64,000 bases of DNA from JADLHS01 sp049840435 (GTDB lineage Bacteria > Verrucomicrobiota > Verrucomicrobiia > Limisphaerales > JADLHS01), in NCBI GenBank assembly GCA_049840435.1, contig JASGKY010000014.1:1-64000 (forward strand), given 5' to 3'. Within the stretch, counting starts at the first letter, position 1; the number at the start of each line of letters is the position of its first letter. The notes below the pieces were generated by a model, which did no database searches, was not told the DNA's origin, and saw only the letters and a program-made list of their open reading frames with translations. Below, piece by piece: positions 18,655 to 28,384 of this stretch. The translations under genes and the position numbers were made by a program.

Positions 18655-19352
18655 GTGGACAAATTTTCGGCGCGGAGTTTAGCCAGGGCGTTCAGCGCCG
18701 CCTCGCTCTCGGCGGCCTTCTTGCTTTTGCCGGAACCACGAGCCAGTTCCACCCCGCCATGATGCACAGTGCACTCGAAGACGCGGTCATGGTCCGGGCC
18801 GCTTGCCGAGACGACGTGATACTTGGGCGCATCGGGCGATTTGGCCTGAAGCAATTCCTGCAACTCGCCCTTGGGATTTTCGAGCGTAGGGGGCGCGCCC
18901 ATTTCGCTCAGGGTCGGGTTGAATTCGCGGAGAATGAATTCTCGCGCCACCTCGTAACCACCATCGAGAAAGATCGCGCCAATGACAGATTCAAATGCGT
19001 CAGCCAGGGCGGAGGAGCGTTCGCGCCCCCCATGGGATTCTTCACCGCGACTGAGGATGAGATGTTCGCCAAGGGTGAGTCCCCGCCCATGAATCGCGAG
19101 GGTGCGCCGGTTCACAAGTTTGGCGCGGGCTTTGGTGAGCGGCCCTTCATCGAAAGCGGGAAATCTTTCGTAGAGTTCGCGGGTCAATGCGAGCTGCAAC
19201 ACGGCGTCGCCCAGAAATTCGAGGCGTTGGTTGTGTTCGATGGCCGTGCCCTTTTCATGCGCCACGGACGGATGCGTCAACGCGACGCGCAACAAGCTCT
19301 CCTGACGAAAGGTATATCCAAGGCGGGCTTGGAGAGCAGCGAGGTCGGCCAC
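18651..19352 (-). CDS. rnc: Ribonuclease III
   Basis: RNase III cuts double-stranded RNA, including rRNA precursors. The 233-residue protein has the signature NQRLEFLGDAVLQLAL near residue 40 and the second acidic motif ALADAFESVIGAIFLDGGY near 115. A double-stranded RNA-binding domain starts near 155 (NPKGELQELLQAK) and ends with GSGKSKKAAESEAALNAL. Length and order are standard. It lies 11 nt downstream of a CxxC-protein gene and is coupled to btpA. Confidence 0.96.
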   Translation of the reverse strand: MADLAALQARLGYTFRQESLLRVALTHPSVAHEKGTAIEHNQRLEFLGDAVLQLALTRELYERFPAFDEGPLTKARAKLVNRRTLAIHGRGLTLGEHLILSRGEESHGGRERSSALADAFESVIGAIFLDGGYEVAREFILREFNPTLSEMGAPPTLENPKGELQELLQAKSPDAPKYHVVSASGPDHDRVFECTVHHGGVELARGSGKSKKAAESEAALNALAKLRAENLST

Positions 19353-19363
19353 GGTGGAAACGC

Positions 19364-20005
19364 TCAGTTGGTGGTGGTTGGCGTAGCGGCCGCGAGTTCG
19401 CCCGCACCCCCAAGTGCCGGTGAAGGTGCTTCGGAATTACTCGAGGCCAAGGCCGGAGGATTGGAGTCGGTGGCCGCGGCTGGTTCCGCCGGGGGAACCG
19501 GATTCAACCCATGTTCAAGGAGGTGCGCAACGTCGTGTTGCACGGCTTCAAGCTGATTTAAATGCAGATCGGGATCGGTGATGGTGAACACGTCGCCGGT
19601 CTTGGGCTGCTCATAGATGAAGGTGCGTTTGCCGTCACGGACAATCTGTTCCTTCACCTTGAGGATGCGCTTGCGTTCAAGCATCACCGCAAGGATATAA
19701 CCGGCGGGGACGTAGCGTGGGTCGTTCAACTCGATGAGCTTCTTGAGCAGCGACTCAGCGTTTTCCTTTTGAATAACTTCCACGACGGCGGGTGGCGCTT
19801 CGTACGTTCCCTGCCAACGGGAGATCAGGCCTTTTAGAATGGAGGCGTCGGCAAACTGTTTTTGCCAGCAGGCTTCACAGACGTCGGAACGCCGCAGCTC
19901 CGGCGCGACGTCAAACAGGAGTGTATGATAGACCTGTTTGTCGGCGAAAGGCTGCTGACACGCCTCGCAGGCGTGGGCACGGGACTGAATGTTCCACTCG
20001 TTCAT
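19364..20005 (-). CDS. Zinc-ribbon-like protein next to rnc, unknown
   Basis: The 213-residue protein has two CxxC pairs in the first 50 residues (HACEACQQPF and DVCEACWQ), so the N-terminus is probably a zinc ribbon. The middle is helical and charged, with KKLIELNDPRYVPAGYILAVMLERKR. Near 125-150 it has TFIYEQPKTGDVFTITDPDL. The C-terminal 50 residues are a low-complexity Ala/Pro/Ser tail. I recognise no named family. It is probably co-transcribed with rnc, 11 nt away, and may act in RNA processing or regulation, which is a guess. Confidence 0.65.
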   Translation of the reverse strand: MNEWNIQSRAHACEACQQPFADKQVYHTLLFDVAPELRRSDVCEACWQKQFADASILKGLISRWQGTYEAPPAVVEVIQKENAESLLKKLIELNDPRYVPAGYILAVMLERKRILKVKEQIVRDGKRTFIYEQPKTGDVFTITDPDLHLNQLEAVQHDVAHLLEHGLNPVPPAEPAAATDSNPPALASSNSEAPSPALGGAGELAAATPTTTN

Positions 20006-20062
20006 GAAAACAACGGGTCGGTTGTGGACAGATTATTCGCCGGAGCGACGGCAAGTTCAATC

Positions 20063-21670
20063 TCAATTCCGGGCGGGGGTATAATCAGCAAGTTTCAGCC
20101 GTAAACAGGCCGCTTCCTGATCATTCCGCACCAGCAACAGGTCGCCGGAAAGAGCGATAGGATTCCAAGTCTTGGCATTGAATACTCGGAAGCGAGCGAG
20201 TTCATTCGGCGCTTCCGGCGTGGGCCGGAGCAGGACAAGTTCGCCGGACTCAGCCATGAGCAAATATAAGTCGTCCACGAGCAAACCCTGCCCGTGCCCA
20301 TAGCGGCCTTCTTTCCAGCGTTGCGAACCATCAGCCAGGTTCACACAAGCAAAAATGCCGTCATCAAGACCATAGAGGTTGCCAGCGCGCGTGTAGAGGT
20401 GCGCAAACTTGGATTTCATGCGGATGGATTTCCAAACAAGCCGCGCAGCAAGGCGGTTCGTTCCGGCAGGCGAAAGCTCCAGAAGCTCCGCGCCATAGCC
20501 ATAGCCGCTGGAGAAGAGGACTTGGTTGGAATTGACGACCACAGGCGAGGCACAGACGACGTTGCCATTGCCCCACGGCTTTTCCCAAAGCGTCACGCCT
20601 GTGGCTGAGTTGTGCCCAGAAACACTGCCGTGGTTGAAGGAAAGAATCTGCGGCATCCCAGCAACCGTCGCAAAACGCGGCGCAGAATAGCTTGGACCGA
20701 AGGTCCCCCCGGACCAAGCCTTTTTGCCATCGGCAACCTGGAACGCGAGCAGCGAGTGCGCCCCTTCTTCGCCGCCATGAACAATGACCAAGTCAGCCAC
20801 CACCAATGGGGAACAGGTGTAACCCCATTGCGGCACTTTGCCACCGGACTCGGCGACAACGTTACGCGTCCAAAGCAATTTGCCGGTCGCGCGGTCGAGG
20901 CAGTTTAACAGGCCGGTACCACCGCAGGTAAATACCCGTTCCCCGACGACGGTTGGCACGGCGCGTGGGCCTTCGCTGGCAATGACGGTGTTATACCGCG
21001 CCGGATCTGCGTGCCGCCAGCGTTGCTTGCCGGAGAGCAGTTCGTAAGCGACAACACATTCGTCTTCCCCCTGCTGTTCTTGGGTGATCGCCACGTCGCC
21101 CACAATGGCAAACCCCGACCAACCGGCGCCGACCTTTTTTCGCCAAATCAGCTCTGGCGGATGCGCAGCCCAAGCTGGGTCGAGTTTTATGCCGGCCAGA
21201 ACGCCATCGCGATTCCCACCGAGATACTGAGGAAAACCAGTGCGCATTGCGATGTCTGGCGAAATGAGATTGGTGGGACTGCTTCTGACGGCTGGTAACT
21301 CTGTCCCTTTGGACCAACGAAACTCAAGAATCGGGATCAGATCACCGCTCATTCCGCGGATGCGAAACAACGCGACGCCAAGCACCACCAGCCCAACACC
21401 CCCGAACGTGACAAAGAGTCGCAACCGTTGCGGCGCCCGGGAAAAAAAGGTCCACCACACGACCAACAAAATACCGGTCACAATCGCAACGACAGCGGTG
21501 TTTTGATTCCGCTTCTGGAACGGCCAATCTTCCTGCCCGCGCATCCACGTAACGAGCACCAGCATCCCGACGACGAGAAGAACCCCTGGCCACCAACGCA
21601 TCTTTGTTTGCGGCGAAAGTTTTGGTTCAATCACAGGCGATAGGATGCGGCAGCCTTGGCGGAAATACAA
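20063..21670 (-). CDS. Membrane-anchored PQQ-like beta-propeller protein
   Basis: The 535-residue protein begins with two or three hydrophobic segments (VLLVVGMLVLVTW; VAIVTGILLVVWWTFF; LFVTFGGVGLVVLGVALF). An outside domain of PQQ-like WD-type repeats follows: VVAYELLSGKQRWRHADP, LNCLDRATGKLLWTRNV, LLAFQVADGKKAWSGGTF, GHNSATGVTLWEKPW and CVNLADGSQRWKEG. Such propellers are found in BamB and quinoprotein-like proteins. There are no clear quinone-site residues, so a binding or scaffold role is more likely. The start may be the internal ATG at 21601 (MRWWPGVLL). It lies 13 nt after the small DUF3634-like gene. Confidence 0.85.
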   Translation of the reverse strand: MYFRQGCRILSPVIEPKLSPQTKMRWWPGVLLVVGMLVLVTWMRGQEDWPFQKRNQNTAVVAIVTGILLVVWWTFFSRAPQRLRLFVTFGGVGLVVLGVALFRIRGMSGDLIPILEFRWSKGTELPAVRSSPTNLISPDIAMRTGFPQYLGGNRDGVLAGIKLDPAWAAHPPELIWRKKVGAGWSGFAIVGDVAITQEQQGEDECVVAYELLSGKQRWRHADPARYNTVIASEGPRAVPTVVGERVFTCGGTGLLNCLDRATGKLLWTRNVVAESGGKVPQWGYTCSPLVVADLVIVHGGEEGAHSLLAFQVADGKKAWSGGTFGPSYSAPRFATVAGMPQILSFNHGSVSGHNSATGVTLWEKPWGNGNVVCASPVVVNSNQVLFSSGYGYGAELLELSPAGTNRLAARLVWKSIRMKSKFAHLYTRAGNLYGLDDGIFACVNLADGSQRWKEGRYGHGQGLLVDDLYLLMAESGELVLLRPTPEAPNELARFRVFNAKTWNPIALSGDLLLVRNDQEAACLRLKLADYTPARN

Positions 21671-21683
21671 TCAAACGGGGACG

Positions 21684-21977
21684 CTATGGACTAAACAGGA
21701 CATTGCGCAGCCGTTGTTGAATCGTTTTCGGAATCTGGTACGAGAATTTCACCCGGCGATTCGGAGTGATCGCAATAAAGCCCTTTTCGATGCCAGCATT
21801 CTGGAGGATTTCAGCGATGGAACTCAGCACATGGCGCGGAACCGCTTCTCCAGCCACAGAAACCCCGCCGTTCCGGATGCGAATCAAGCAACGCGCATTG
21901 GGCGGCGGGCAAAGACCCAGCCAAAACGGCGTCATTACCAGCACCAACACTAACGAGAAGAAGAGGTAGGACCACAT
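21684..21977 (-). CDS. Small membrane-anchored DUF3634-like protein
   Basis: The 97-residue protein starts with a membrane helix (MWSYLFFSLVLVLVMTPFWL). It then has IRIRNGGVSVAGEAVPRHVL, a helix, GFIAITPNRRVKFSYQIPK and QQRLRNVLF. These blocks resemble the DUF3634 family of small proteins, whose function is unknown. I take the ATG at 21977, only 4 nt after the dacB stop; a longer frame would run into dacB. It belongs to the lpxD-dacB run. Confidence 0.65.
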   Translation of the reverse strand: MWSYLFFSLVLVLVMTPFWLGLCPPPNARCLIRIRNGGVSVAGEAVPRHVLSSIAEILQNAGIEKGFIAITPNRRVKFSYQIPKTIQQRLRNVLFSP

Positions 21978-21981
21978 GCCG

Positions 21982-23541
21982 TCATTGATCACTCCGCCCG
22001 GTGAAATCTGCGAGCAGCACAATCACCTTGTCGAGTTCCGCCCGGGCACTGAACTCTGCCGTTGGCGCGGAATACCGGTTCAACATCAAACAGAACGCCA
22101 GCTTCTCGCCTGCTGCTGTGGTCACGTAGCCGGAAGTAGAACTCGCCCAACGCAACGTGCCGGTCTTGGCATGGACGTTACCTTCGGCGCGCGTTCCCTT
22201 GAGACGATTGCGCAACGTGCCGTCCTTGCCCGCGATGGGCAACGCGTCGTAATAACTCTTCGCCTCAGCGTGTTTGCTCATGAATTGCAACAGCGCAACG
22301 GTGGCATTCGGCGTGACGAGGTTTGCCCGCGACAACCCAGAACCTTCTTCGAACCAAAAGTCACTGCGCTTGATTCCCACTTTGGCGACGAACTTTTCGA
22401 GTTCGCGAATCCCGTAGTCTTCAGCGGTAGGAAGGCCAACCACTATTTCGGTTGGGGCATTGGACTTCGAGGTCATGCGTTCCAGCGCGCCGACATGTGC
22501 GAGCATCAGGTCCGTGTAAAGATTCTGCGAGGGCTTCTGCACGGCGACATTAATCTCGCGCATCGGCTTGGATTGGACCGCACCCAACTCGAAAAGTTTA
22601 CTCGTGTCGAGTGGCACGCCCTGCCGATCCAGCCAGGTTACGGTGCGCGTCTTGCCGGCGACCTTGATCCCATTGCGGGCGAGGGCTTCTTTGAACAACT
22701 CGACGAACAATCCGGCCGGGCGGCTCATCGTCACGTCGTCCGTGTGGTTGGTCTGATCCAATGACATTTGCCCGGTCACATAGATGACGTTCTGGCCGAG
22801 TGGTCGATAGAAGTTGAGGTCGGTCCGGTCCCTGGTCGCGACGGTTTGCGTGCGATTGCTCAACACCACGTAACTCGTCGCAGGCGAAATGACGAGCTGA
22901 CAAGGCAAACCAACTTTTGCGCCGGGCTTGATGGAAACTTGCAGCGTGTTGTCGTTGATCGTCAGGGCGGAGATTTCCGCCCCGTAATAGTAATTCATGT
23001 CATCCCACACCCAGCCGGAACCGAAGGGAGCACCGACGATAAAGCTGTCGTCTCCAATCAGATCGCCAGAGATGCGGCGTACTCCAGCATTGGTTAACGC
23101 TGCAACCAGCGGTTGTAACGCACGAAAGATGTCGCCATCGCCCGCCTTGACGTTGAAACCGGGATCGCCCCGCCCGTAAACGATGAGATTGCCCTTGAGA
23201 TTGCCTCGCTTGTCGGGTTTGGCATCAGCATAGAGCGAGGTCTTGATACGATAGTCGCCGCCGAGTTTATCGAGGACCATCGCCATCGTGTAGATTTTGC
23301 AGTTCGACGCGGGACTAAGAAGTTTGTTGGCATTGTTCTCGAACAAAGTCTTACCGGTTTCGAGAGAAACAACTTTCACCCCGAACGTGCCAGCCGCAAA
23401 GCGGGGCTGGGTGACGTGATCGCTGAGGCGTTGTTGTAACTCCGCGAGGGTCGCGGGCGCGTTTGTTTGCTGGGCGCGGGTTGCGGCAACAAAACCCACC
23501 AACAAGCCGAGACTCAACAGGCAACGCTTGGCAGAAGTCAT
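21982..23541 (-). CDS. dacB: D-alanyl-D-alanine carboxypeptidase/endopeptidase (PBP4, S13)
   Basis: This penicillin-binding enzyme trims or cuts peptidoglycan cross-links in the periplasm. A signal peptide (LLSLGLLVGFVAATRAQ) is followed by the three active-site motifs of the S13 family. The SxxK motif is in LLSPASNCKIYTMAM near 75. GSGLSRANLVTP corresponds to the SxN box near 425, and HAKTGTL is the KTG box near 475. The long insertion between the first two is typical of PBP4. I take the ATG at 23541 (MTSAKRCLLSLG); an upstream in-frame ATG would add 14 residues. It follows lpxD. Confidence 0.93.
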   Translation of the reverse strand: MTSAKRCLLSLGLLVGFVAATRAQQTNAPATLAELQQRLSDHVTQPRFAAGTFGVKVVSLETGKTLFENNANKLLSPASNCKIYTMAMVLDKLGGDYRIKTSLYADAKPDKRGNLKGNLIVYGRGDPGFNVKAGDGDIFRALQPLVAALTNAGVRRISGDLIGDDSFIVGAPFGSGWVWDDMNYYYGAEISALTINDNTLQVSIKPGAKVGLPCQLVISPATSYVVLSNRTQTVATRDRTDLNFYRPLGQNVIYVTGQMSLDQTNHTDDVTMSRPAGLFVELFKEALARNGIKVAGKTRTVTWLDRQGVPLDTSKLFELGAVQSKPMREINVAVQKPSQNLYTDLMLAHVGALERMTSKSNAPTEIVVGLPTAEDYGIRELEKFVAKVGIKRSDFWFEEGSGLSRANLVTPNATVALLQFMSKHAEAKSYYDALPIAGKDGTLRNRLKGTRAEGNVHAKTGTLRWASSTSGYVTTAAGEKLAFCLMLNRYSAPTAEFSARAELDKVIVLLADFTGRSDQ

Positions 23542-23587
23542 ATGGAAGCATGCTCCTGAAGCGTTGGCCTTTTGGCTAGACACATCT

Positions 23588-24619
23588 TCAGGCAGACTCG
23601 CCGTCCTTCAGCCCCAGCTTCTTCTCCAGCTGACTGATGCGGCGCAGCAGCTCCGGCAGCTTTTGCAACGAGAGCAACTGTCGCTTGTTTTGCTTATCTG
23701 GTAATGCCGGGCTACCCATCACAGTCTGGCCGTCGGGAATGTTATGCATCACACCAGATTGCGCAGCGATGGTGACTTGGTTGCCAATCTGGAGATGTCC
23801 CGCGATGCCCGCTTGGCCGGCAACAATCACGTAATTGCCTAACTTGCTACTGCCAGCAAGCCCGGCTTGCGCGATCACCAGGCAATGCTCGCCGATGCGG
23901 ACGTTGTGCGCGATCTGGACGAGGTTATCAATCTTCGTGCCCTTGCCGATGACGGTCGGGCCGAGCGCTCCGCGATCAATGGTCACATTCGCACCGATCT
24001 CGACGTCGTCACCGACGATGACGTTGCCGATCTGCGGAACTTTGCGATGTATGCCGGAGTCCTGCACGTAGCCATAGCCGTCTGATCCAATGACCGCCCC
24101 GGCATGAACCCGAACGCGGGCACCCAGTTCCGTGCGCGCATACAGCACCGCATTGGGAAACAACACACAAGCGATGCCAAGCTTGCAATCATCGCCGACG
24201 TAATTGCCCGCATGCAGTATCGTCCCACCGCCGATTTGAGCACGTTCACCGACGACACAATGCGGGCCGATGTGCACAGAGGAATCCACTTGTGCCGAAC
24301 GCCCGATGACTGCGGTAGGATGAATCCCGGCAGGTTGCGGCGGTTCGGGAAAAAACAACGCCAGCGCCTTGGCGAAGGCAACACGGGCATTTTTGACGCG
24401 AATGAGCACTTTGCCAGTGCTCGAAACTTGGTTTCCCCCAACGATGATCGCAGAAGCCGCCGTTTGCTCAGCCCGCGCGAAGAACTCGTCGTTTTCGGCA
24501 AATGTCAGGTCGCCTCCTTGGGCGCGGTCGGCAGGAGCGAATCCTTTGAGCTGCGCTTGCCCATCTCCAAGCACTTCGCCTTGAAGATGTTCAGCAACCG
24601 AAGCGGCGGTGAAAATCAT
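23588..24619 (-). CDS. lpxD: UDP-3-O-acylglucosamine N-acyltransferase LpxD
   Basis: LpxD adds the N-linked acyl chain to UDP-3-O-acylglucosamine in lipid A synthesis, so this organism makes lipid A. The 343-residue protein has the LpxD N-terminal uridine-binding domain (GFAPADRAQGGDLTFAENDE). Hexapeptide repeats start near 100 (IHPTAVIGRSAQV) and include IGSDGYGYV and the catalytic-His block VQIAHNVRIGEHC. A C-terminal helix ends LLRRISQLEKKLG. It heads the minus-strand run and is divergent from the Gfo/Idh/MocA gene. Confidence 0.96.
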   Translation of the reverse strand: MIFTAASVAEHLQGEVLGDGQAQLKGFAPADRAQGGDLTFAENDEFFARAEQTAASAIIVGGNQVSSTGKVLIRVKNARVAFAKALALFFPEPPQPAGIHPTAVIGRSAQVDSSVHIGPHCVVGERAQIGGGTILHAGNYVGDDCKLGIACVLFPNAVLYARTELGARVRVHAGAVIGSDGYGYVQDSGIHRKVPQIGNVIVGDDVEIGANVTIDRGALGPTVIGKGTKIDNLVQIAHNVRIGEHCLVIAQAGLAGSSKLGNYVIVAGQAGIAGHLQIGNQVTIAAQSGVMHNIPDGQTVMGSPALPDKQNKRQLLSLQKLPELLRRISQLEKKLGLKDGESA

Positions 24620-24702
24620 AGGTCTGGGGGCAAGTCACACGTTGACTTGAAAAATTTTCGCCACTATAAAGACGCCCAACAGCAATTCAACCTCTACTTT
24701 AT

Positions 24703-25876
24703 ATGGCCAAAACTCTGCGCGTCGGGATGATCGGTTATCGCTTCATGGGCAAGGCGCACTCGAACGCGTGGCGGCAAGCACCCCGCTTTTTTCCGCTCAA
24801 GGCACATGTTGAATTGCACACCATCTGCGGCCGTGACGCCAACGGCGTGCAAACCGCCCGGGCGCATCTCGGCTGGCAAAACGCCTCCACGGATTGGCGC
24901 GAAGTCGTTGAAAATCCGCTGATCGACATCGTGGATATCAATACGCCGAACGATTCTCATGCGGAAATCGCCATCGCCGCCGCGCAAAATGGCAAGCATG
25001 TCCTCTGTGAAAAACCTCTCGCGCTCACGGTAAAGCAATCTGAACAAATGCTCGCTGCCGTACAAGAAGGCAAAGGTGGTGCACATGGTCTGCCATAATT
25101 ACCGGCGCATCCCCGCAATCGCCCAAGCCAAAAAAATGATTACCGAAGGCGCGCTCGGAAAAATTTATCACTACCGCGCTCGCTATGCGCAAGATTGGCC
25201 GGCGGACCCGGAATTCCCGCTCGTTTGGCGGTTGCAAAAAGGCGTCAGCGGCACGGGTGCCCACGGCGATATCAACGCGCACATCATTGATTTGGGCCGC
25301 TATCTCGTCGGCGAACTCACGGAGGTGTGTGGTCTGTTGCACACGTTCATCCCGGAGCGACCGCTTCCGGACGAAGCTGGCAAAAGCCAAGGGCTAGCCG
25401 CCAAAGCCGCACGGAAGATGGGCAAAGTCACGGTAGACGACACCTCGTTGTTTATCGGCCGCTTCGATAACGGTGCGATTGCCAACCTCGAAGCTACACG
25501 CATGGCACTGGGGCGAAAAAATCACATTGAACTTGAAATCAACGGCAGCAAAGGCTCGCTTTATTTCGATTTCGAAGACATGAACCGCCTCAAGTTCTTC
25601 AATAACGACGATCCAAAAGATCGCCAAGGTTTCCGCGACATCCTCGTTACCAAGAGCGGCGGCGTGCATCCGCATTTTGGCAGTTGGTGGCCGGAAGGAC
25701 ACATCATCGGCTACGAACACACCTTTATCCATACCGTCGTAGACTTCGTCAACGCGTGCGTGGACGGCAAGCCAGTGCAACCGACGTTCGAAGACGGCGT
25801 AAAAAATCAACGGGTGCTGGAAGCGGTTGAATCTTCGGCCAAGTCGGGCAAGTGGGTGAAGATCGTGAATAAATAG
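24703..25876 (+). CDS. Gfo/Idh/MocA family oxidoreductase, split by one frameshift
   Basis: Two frames give one dehydrogenase of about 390 residues. The first shows the NAD-binding start RVGMIGYRFMGKAHSNAW and the signature HVLCEKPLALT near 105, and stops at 25098. The continuing frame gives VVHMVCHNYRRIPAIAQAKK, GALGKIYHYRARYAQDW and GAHGDINAHIIDLGRYLVG, which belong directly downstream. One extra base in aaaggtggtg (about 25070-25078) explains the break. It is followed by a second member of the family. Both probably act on sugars or inositol-type substrates, but neither substrate is known. Confidence 0.85.
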
Positions 25877-26067
25877 CCGCACCCGGCGGTCAGAGATGCC
25901 ACGATTTCCCAAGCCGGGTGGCTTCGCGCCAACGCGTGTTCACACGTTAAATCCTCCGCAGGAAGCGCCGTTTTTTGCTGCAGCTGGGGTTGCCACAACT
26001 GTTTTCTGTTGGCAGGATGCGCTTCCCGCGCTTTGGAAATCTGGCCCGGGATATCCCGACTAAATTT

Positions 26068-27213
26068 ATGAAAACCATCAAGGCAGGAATCATCGGTACC
26101 GGTTTCATCGGACCGGCTCACGTGGAAGCGGCGCGCCGCGTCGGCTTCGTGGAAATGATCGCGCTCTGCGAAGCGAACGACGACTTGGCTCGCACCAAAG
26201 CCGCCGCGCTCGGCATCCCCAAGTCCTACGGCAGCGTAGATGCGTTGTTGAAGGATAAGGAAGTTGAGGTCATCCACAACTGCACGCCCAACCACGTGCA
26301 TTTCGAGATCAGCAAAAAAATCATGGCCGCGGGCAAGCATGTCATCTCCGAAAAGCCGCTCGCGATGACGACCAAGGAATCTGCCGACCTTGTAAAGCTA
26401 GCGAAGAAATCCGGCGTAGTGAATGCCATTGATTTCAACTACCGCTATTACCCCCTCGTGCAGGAAGCCAAAGCAATGGTTGCCTCCGGCAAGCTCGGCG
26501 ACGTGTTCCATGCCACCGGCTCTTACACCCAAGACTGGCTTTATCTGAACACCGACTGGAACTGGCGGCTTGTTCCGCAGTTCAGCGGCAAATCCCGCGC
26601 CATCGCAGACATCGGCTCGCATTGGTGTGATTGCATCCAATTCGTCACCGGCCTGAAGATCAAGAAGGTCTGTGCGGACTTTTCAACGGTTCACAAACAC
26701 CGCATGAAGCCCAAGAAGCAGGTCGAGACTTACTCGGGCAAGATGCTGCAACCGTCCGATTACGAAGCGATGCCTATCAACACCGAAGACTTCGCGAGCG
26801 TATTGTTTGAATTCAATAACGGCGCGCGCGGCTCGTTCTCCGTGTCGCAGGTGTTCGCCGGACGCAAGAATCGGTTGTTCTTTGAACTCGCCGGCTCGAA
26901 GAGTTCCGTCGTGTGGGATCAGGAACGCCCGAACGAAATGTGGATCGGACACCGCGAGCGCCCGAATGAGTTATTGATGAAAGATCCGTCGCTGCTCAGT
27001 CCCGAGGCGCGGCCCTACGCGCATTATCCCGGCGGCCACCCCGAAGCGTATCCCGACGGATTGAAGAACTTCCTTATCCGCGTCTATTCGCACTTGGCCG
27101 GAAAAGAAAAACCCGCCTTCAGTCCTTTTCAGGATGGCCACGATGAACTCGCGATTTGCGAAGCGATTCTCGCCAGCTCCAAGTCGAAGAAGTGGGAGAC
27201 GGTGCGCTACTGA
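26068..27213 (+). CDS. Gfo/Idh/MocA family oxidoreductase
   Basis: The 381-residue enzyme starts AGIIGTGFIGPAHVEAARR (NAD-binding) and carries KHVISEKPLAMT near 95, VNAIDFNYRYYPLVQEAK, GSYTQDWLYLNTDWNWR and SRAIADIGSHWCDC. The C-terminal barrel includes YPGGHPEAYPDGLKNF, which is frequent in this group. I take the ATG at 26068 (MKTIKAGIIG); an upstream extension reads through non-conserved sequence. It is a neighbour of the frameshifted paralogue, and a terminator follows 38 nt after the stop. Confidence 0.92.
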   Translation: MKTIKAGIIGTGFIGPAHVEAARRVGFVEMIALCEANDDLARTKAAALGIPKSYGSVDALLKDKEVEVIHNCTPNHVHFEISKKIMAAGKHVISEKPLAMTTKESADLVKLAKKSGVVNAIDFNYRYYPLVQEAKAMVASGKLGDVFHATGSYTQDWLYLNTDWNWRLVPQFSGKSRAIADIGSHWCDCIQFVTGLKIKKVCADFSTVHKHRMKPKKQVETYSGKMLQPSDYEAMPINTEDFASVLFEFNNGARGSFSVSQVFAGRKNRLFFELAGSKSSVVWDQERPNEMWIGHRERPNELLMKDPSLLSPEARPYAHYPGGHPEAYPDGLKNFLIRVYSHLAGKEKPAFSPFQDGHDELAICEAILASSKSKKWETVRY

Positions 27214-27251
27214 TACTGCCTCCAAAGAAAATAAATTCCTTTAACTCGCTC

Positions 27252-27284
27252 CGGCTCGCATGACATGAACATGCGAGCCGTTTT
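27252..27284 (+). terminator. Rho-independent terminator after the oxidoreductase gene
   Basis: The 11-bp perfect inverted repeat cggctcgcatg (27252-27262 with 27270-27280) has a 7-nt loop and is followed by TTTT. It ends the Gfo/Idh/MocA transcript. Confidence 0.85.
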
Positions 27285-27365
27285 GCGTACTAAACTCTTG
27301 TCTGAATCTGGTTTCCGACGGATAAACAGGCGAGTTGTAACTCAGTTGTAACCTTCAAACCCAAG

Positions 27366-28335
27366 ATGTATATGAAAAAACTCCCCGTGCAATTGTCCTA
27401 TCTCGGTGCCGTCATTCTGGTCACCCAGAGTGCTTCTGGCGCGATGTTCTCCACCGATTTCAACACCGATCAGACCGCCAACTGGACGGTGAACGCCACA
27501 GCGGGCATAGATTACATCGTGGACCCTTATTACGATTCTTCGGCGATTGGAGTTGGCTTCGCCCCGAACGGAACGGGGACTCGGGTCCTTAAAATGACCG
27601 CGAACAACACCGCCGGAATTCTGGGGGGGCTGAGCGTCTCCCCGACAGGCCTCAGCCTTTCCGGTAGCTACCGGTTGAGTTTCGACATGTGGCAAAACTA
27701 CGCTGGCCCGCTCGGCACCGGCGGCAATGGGACGACTCAGCTTTCCATGTATGGCATCGGCACGACGGGCACTCTGCCGCCACCGTTGGTTCAGCCACTT
27801 GGGGCAGCGGGGCCAATGGCCTCGGTTTTGGCACCACCCTCGACGGCGGCGCCGCTGCCGACTACCGCATTTACTCCTCAGCCGCCGCCACCAGCTACGC
27901 TTCTGGTAACGCCGTTTACCAAGCGACCGCCGGGGCCATCAACAATAGCGCCGCCTATTACGCGGGTTACACGGCCCAGTCTGCGCCGGCCGCACAACTC
28001 TCATTGTTCCCGGGTCAAACCGGGGTGACCGATATGGGGGAGACAAGTTTTGCCTGGCACCGCGTAGTCATTGAAGTGGCCGATGGGTTCGCAACCTGGT
28101 CCATTGACGGCCTAGCCTTGGGCAAGGTGAGCTTGAGCACGGTCACGTTGGGCGGGGGCAACATTTTCTTCGGCCACGATGACACCAATGCTTCGGCCTC
28201 CACAGATGCGAACGATACGCTGTTGAACGTCACCCTCATTGATAACATCGAAGTCGTCGCGGTACCAGAAGCTCCAGCTTAGCGCTGGTGGGCTTGGGTG
28301 GTCTCGCCCTGCTCGCCCGCCGGCAGCGGAAATAA
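27366..28335 (+). CDS. PEP-CTERM sorted secreted protein, with two frame breaks
   Basis: Reading three frames in turn gives one protein of about 323 residues. It starts MYMKKLPVQLSYLGAVIL (signal peptide) and continues through AMFSTDFNTDQTANWTV to YGIGTTG. After a frame break near 27770 the sequence goes on with ATVGSATWGSGANGLGFG up to IDNIEVVAVPE. After a second break near 28272 it ends SSLALVGLGGLALLARRQRK, a classic PEP-CTERM tail (VPE, a hydrophobic helix, then an Arg cluster). PEP-CTERM proteins are processed by an exosortase and are linked to exopolysaccharide. The domain is a LamG/jelly-roll-like beta sandwich. The breaks are probably sequencing indels. Confidence 0.75.
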
Positions 28336-28357
28336 AAGCCCGAAGTTTTACCACGAA

Positions 28358-28384
28358 CGCCGTCCGGCAACGGGCAGCGTTTTT
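28358..28384 (+). terminator. Likely terminator between PEP-CTERM gene and trpC
   Basis: An imperfect 9-bp stem (cgccgtccg at 28358-28366 with cgggcagcg at 28371-28379) with a 4-nt loop is followed by TTTTT on the plus strand. It sits between the convergent PEP-CTERM gene and the broken trpC. Confidence 0.5.
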
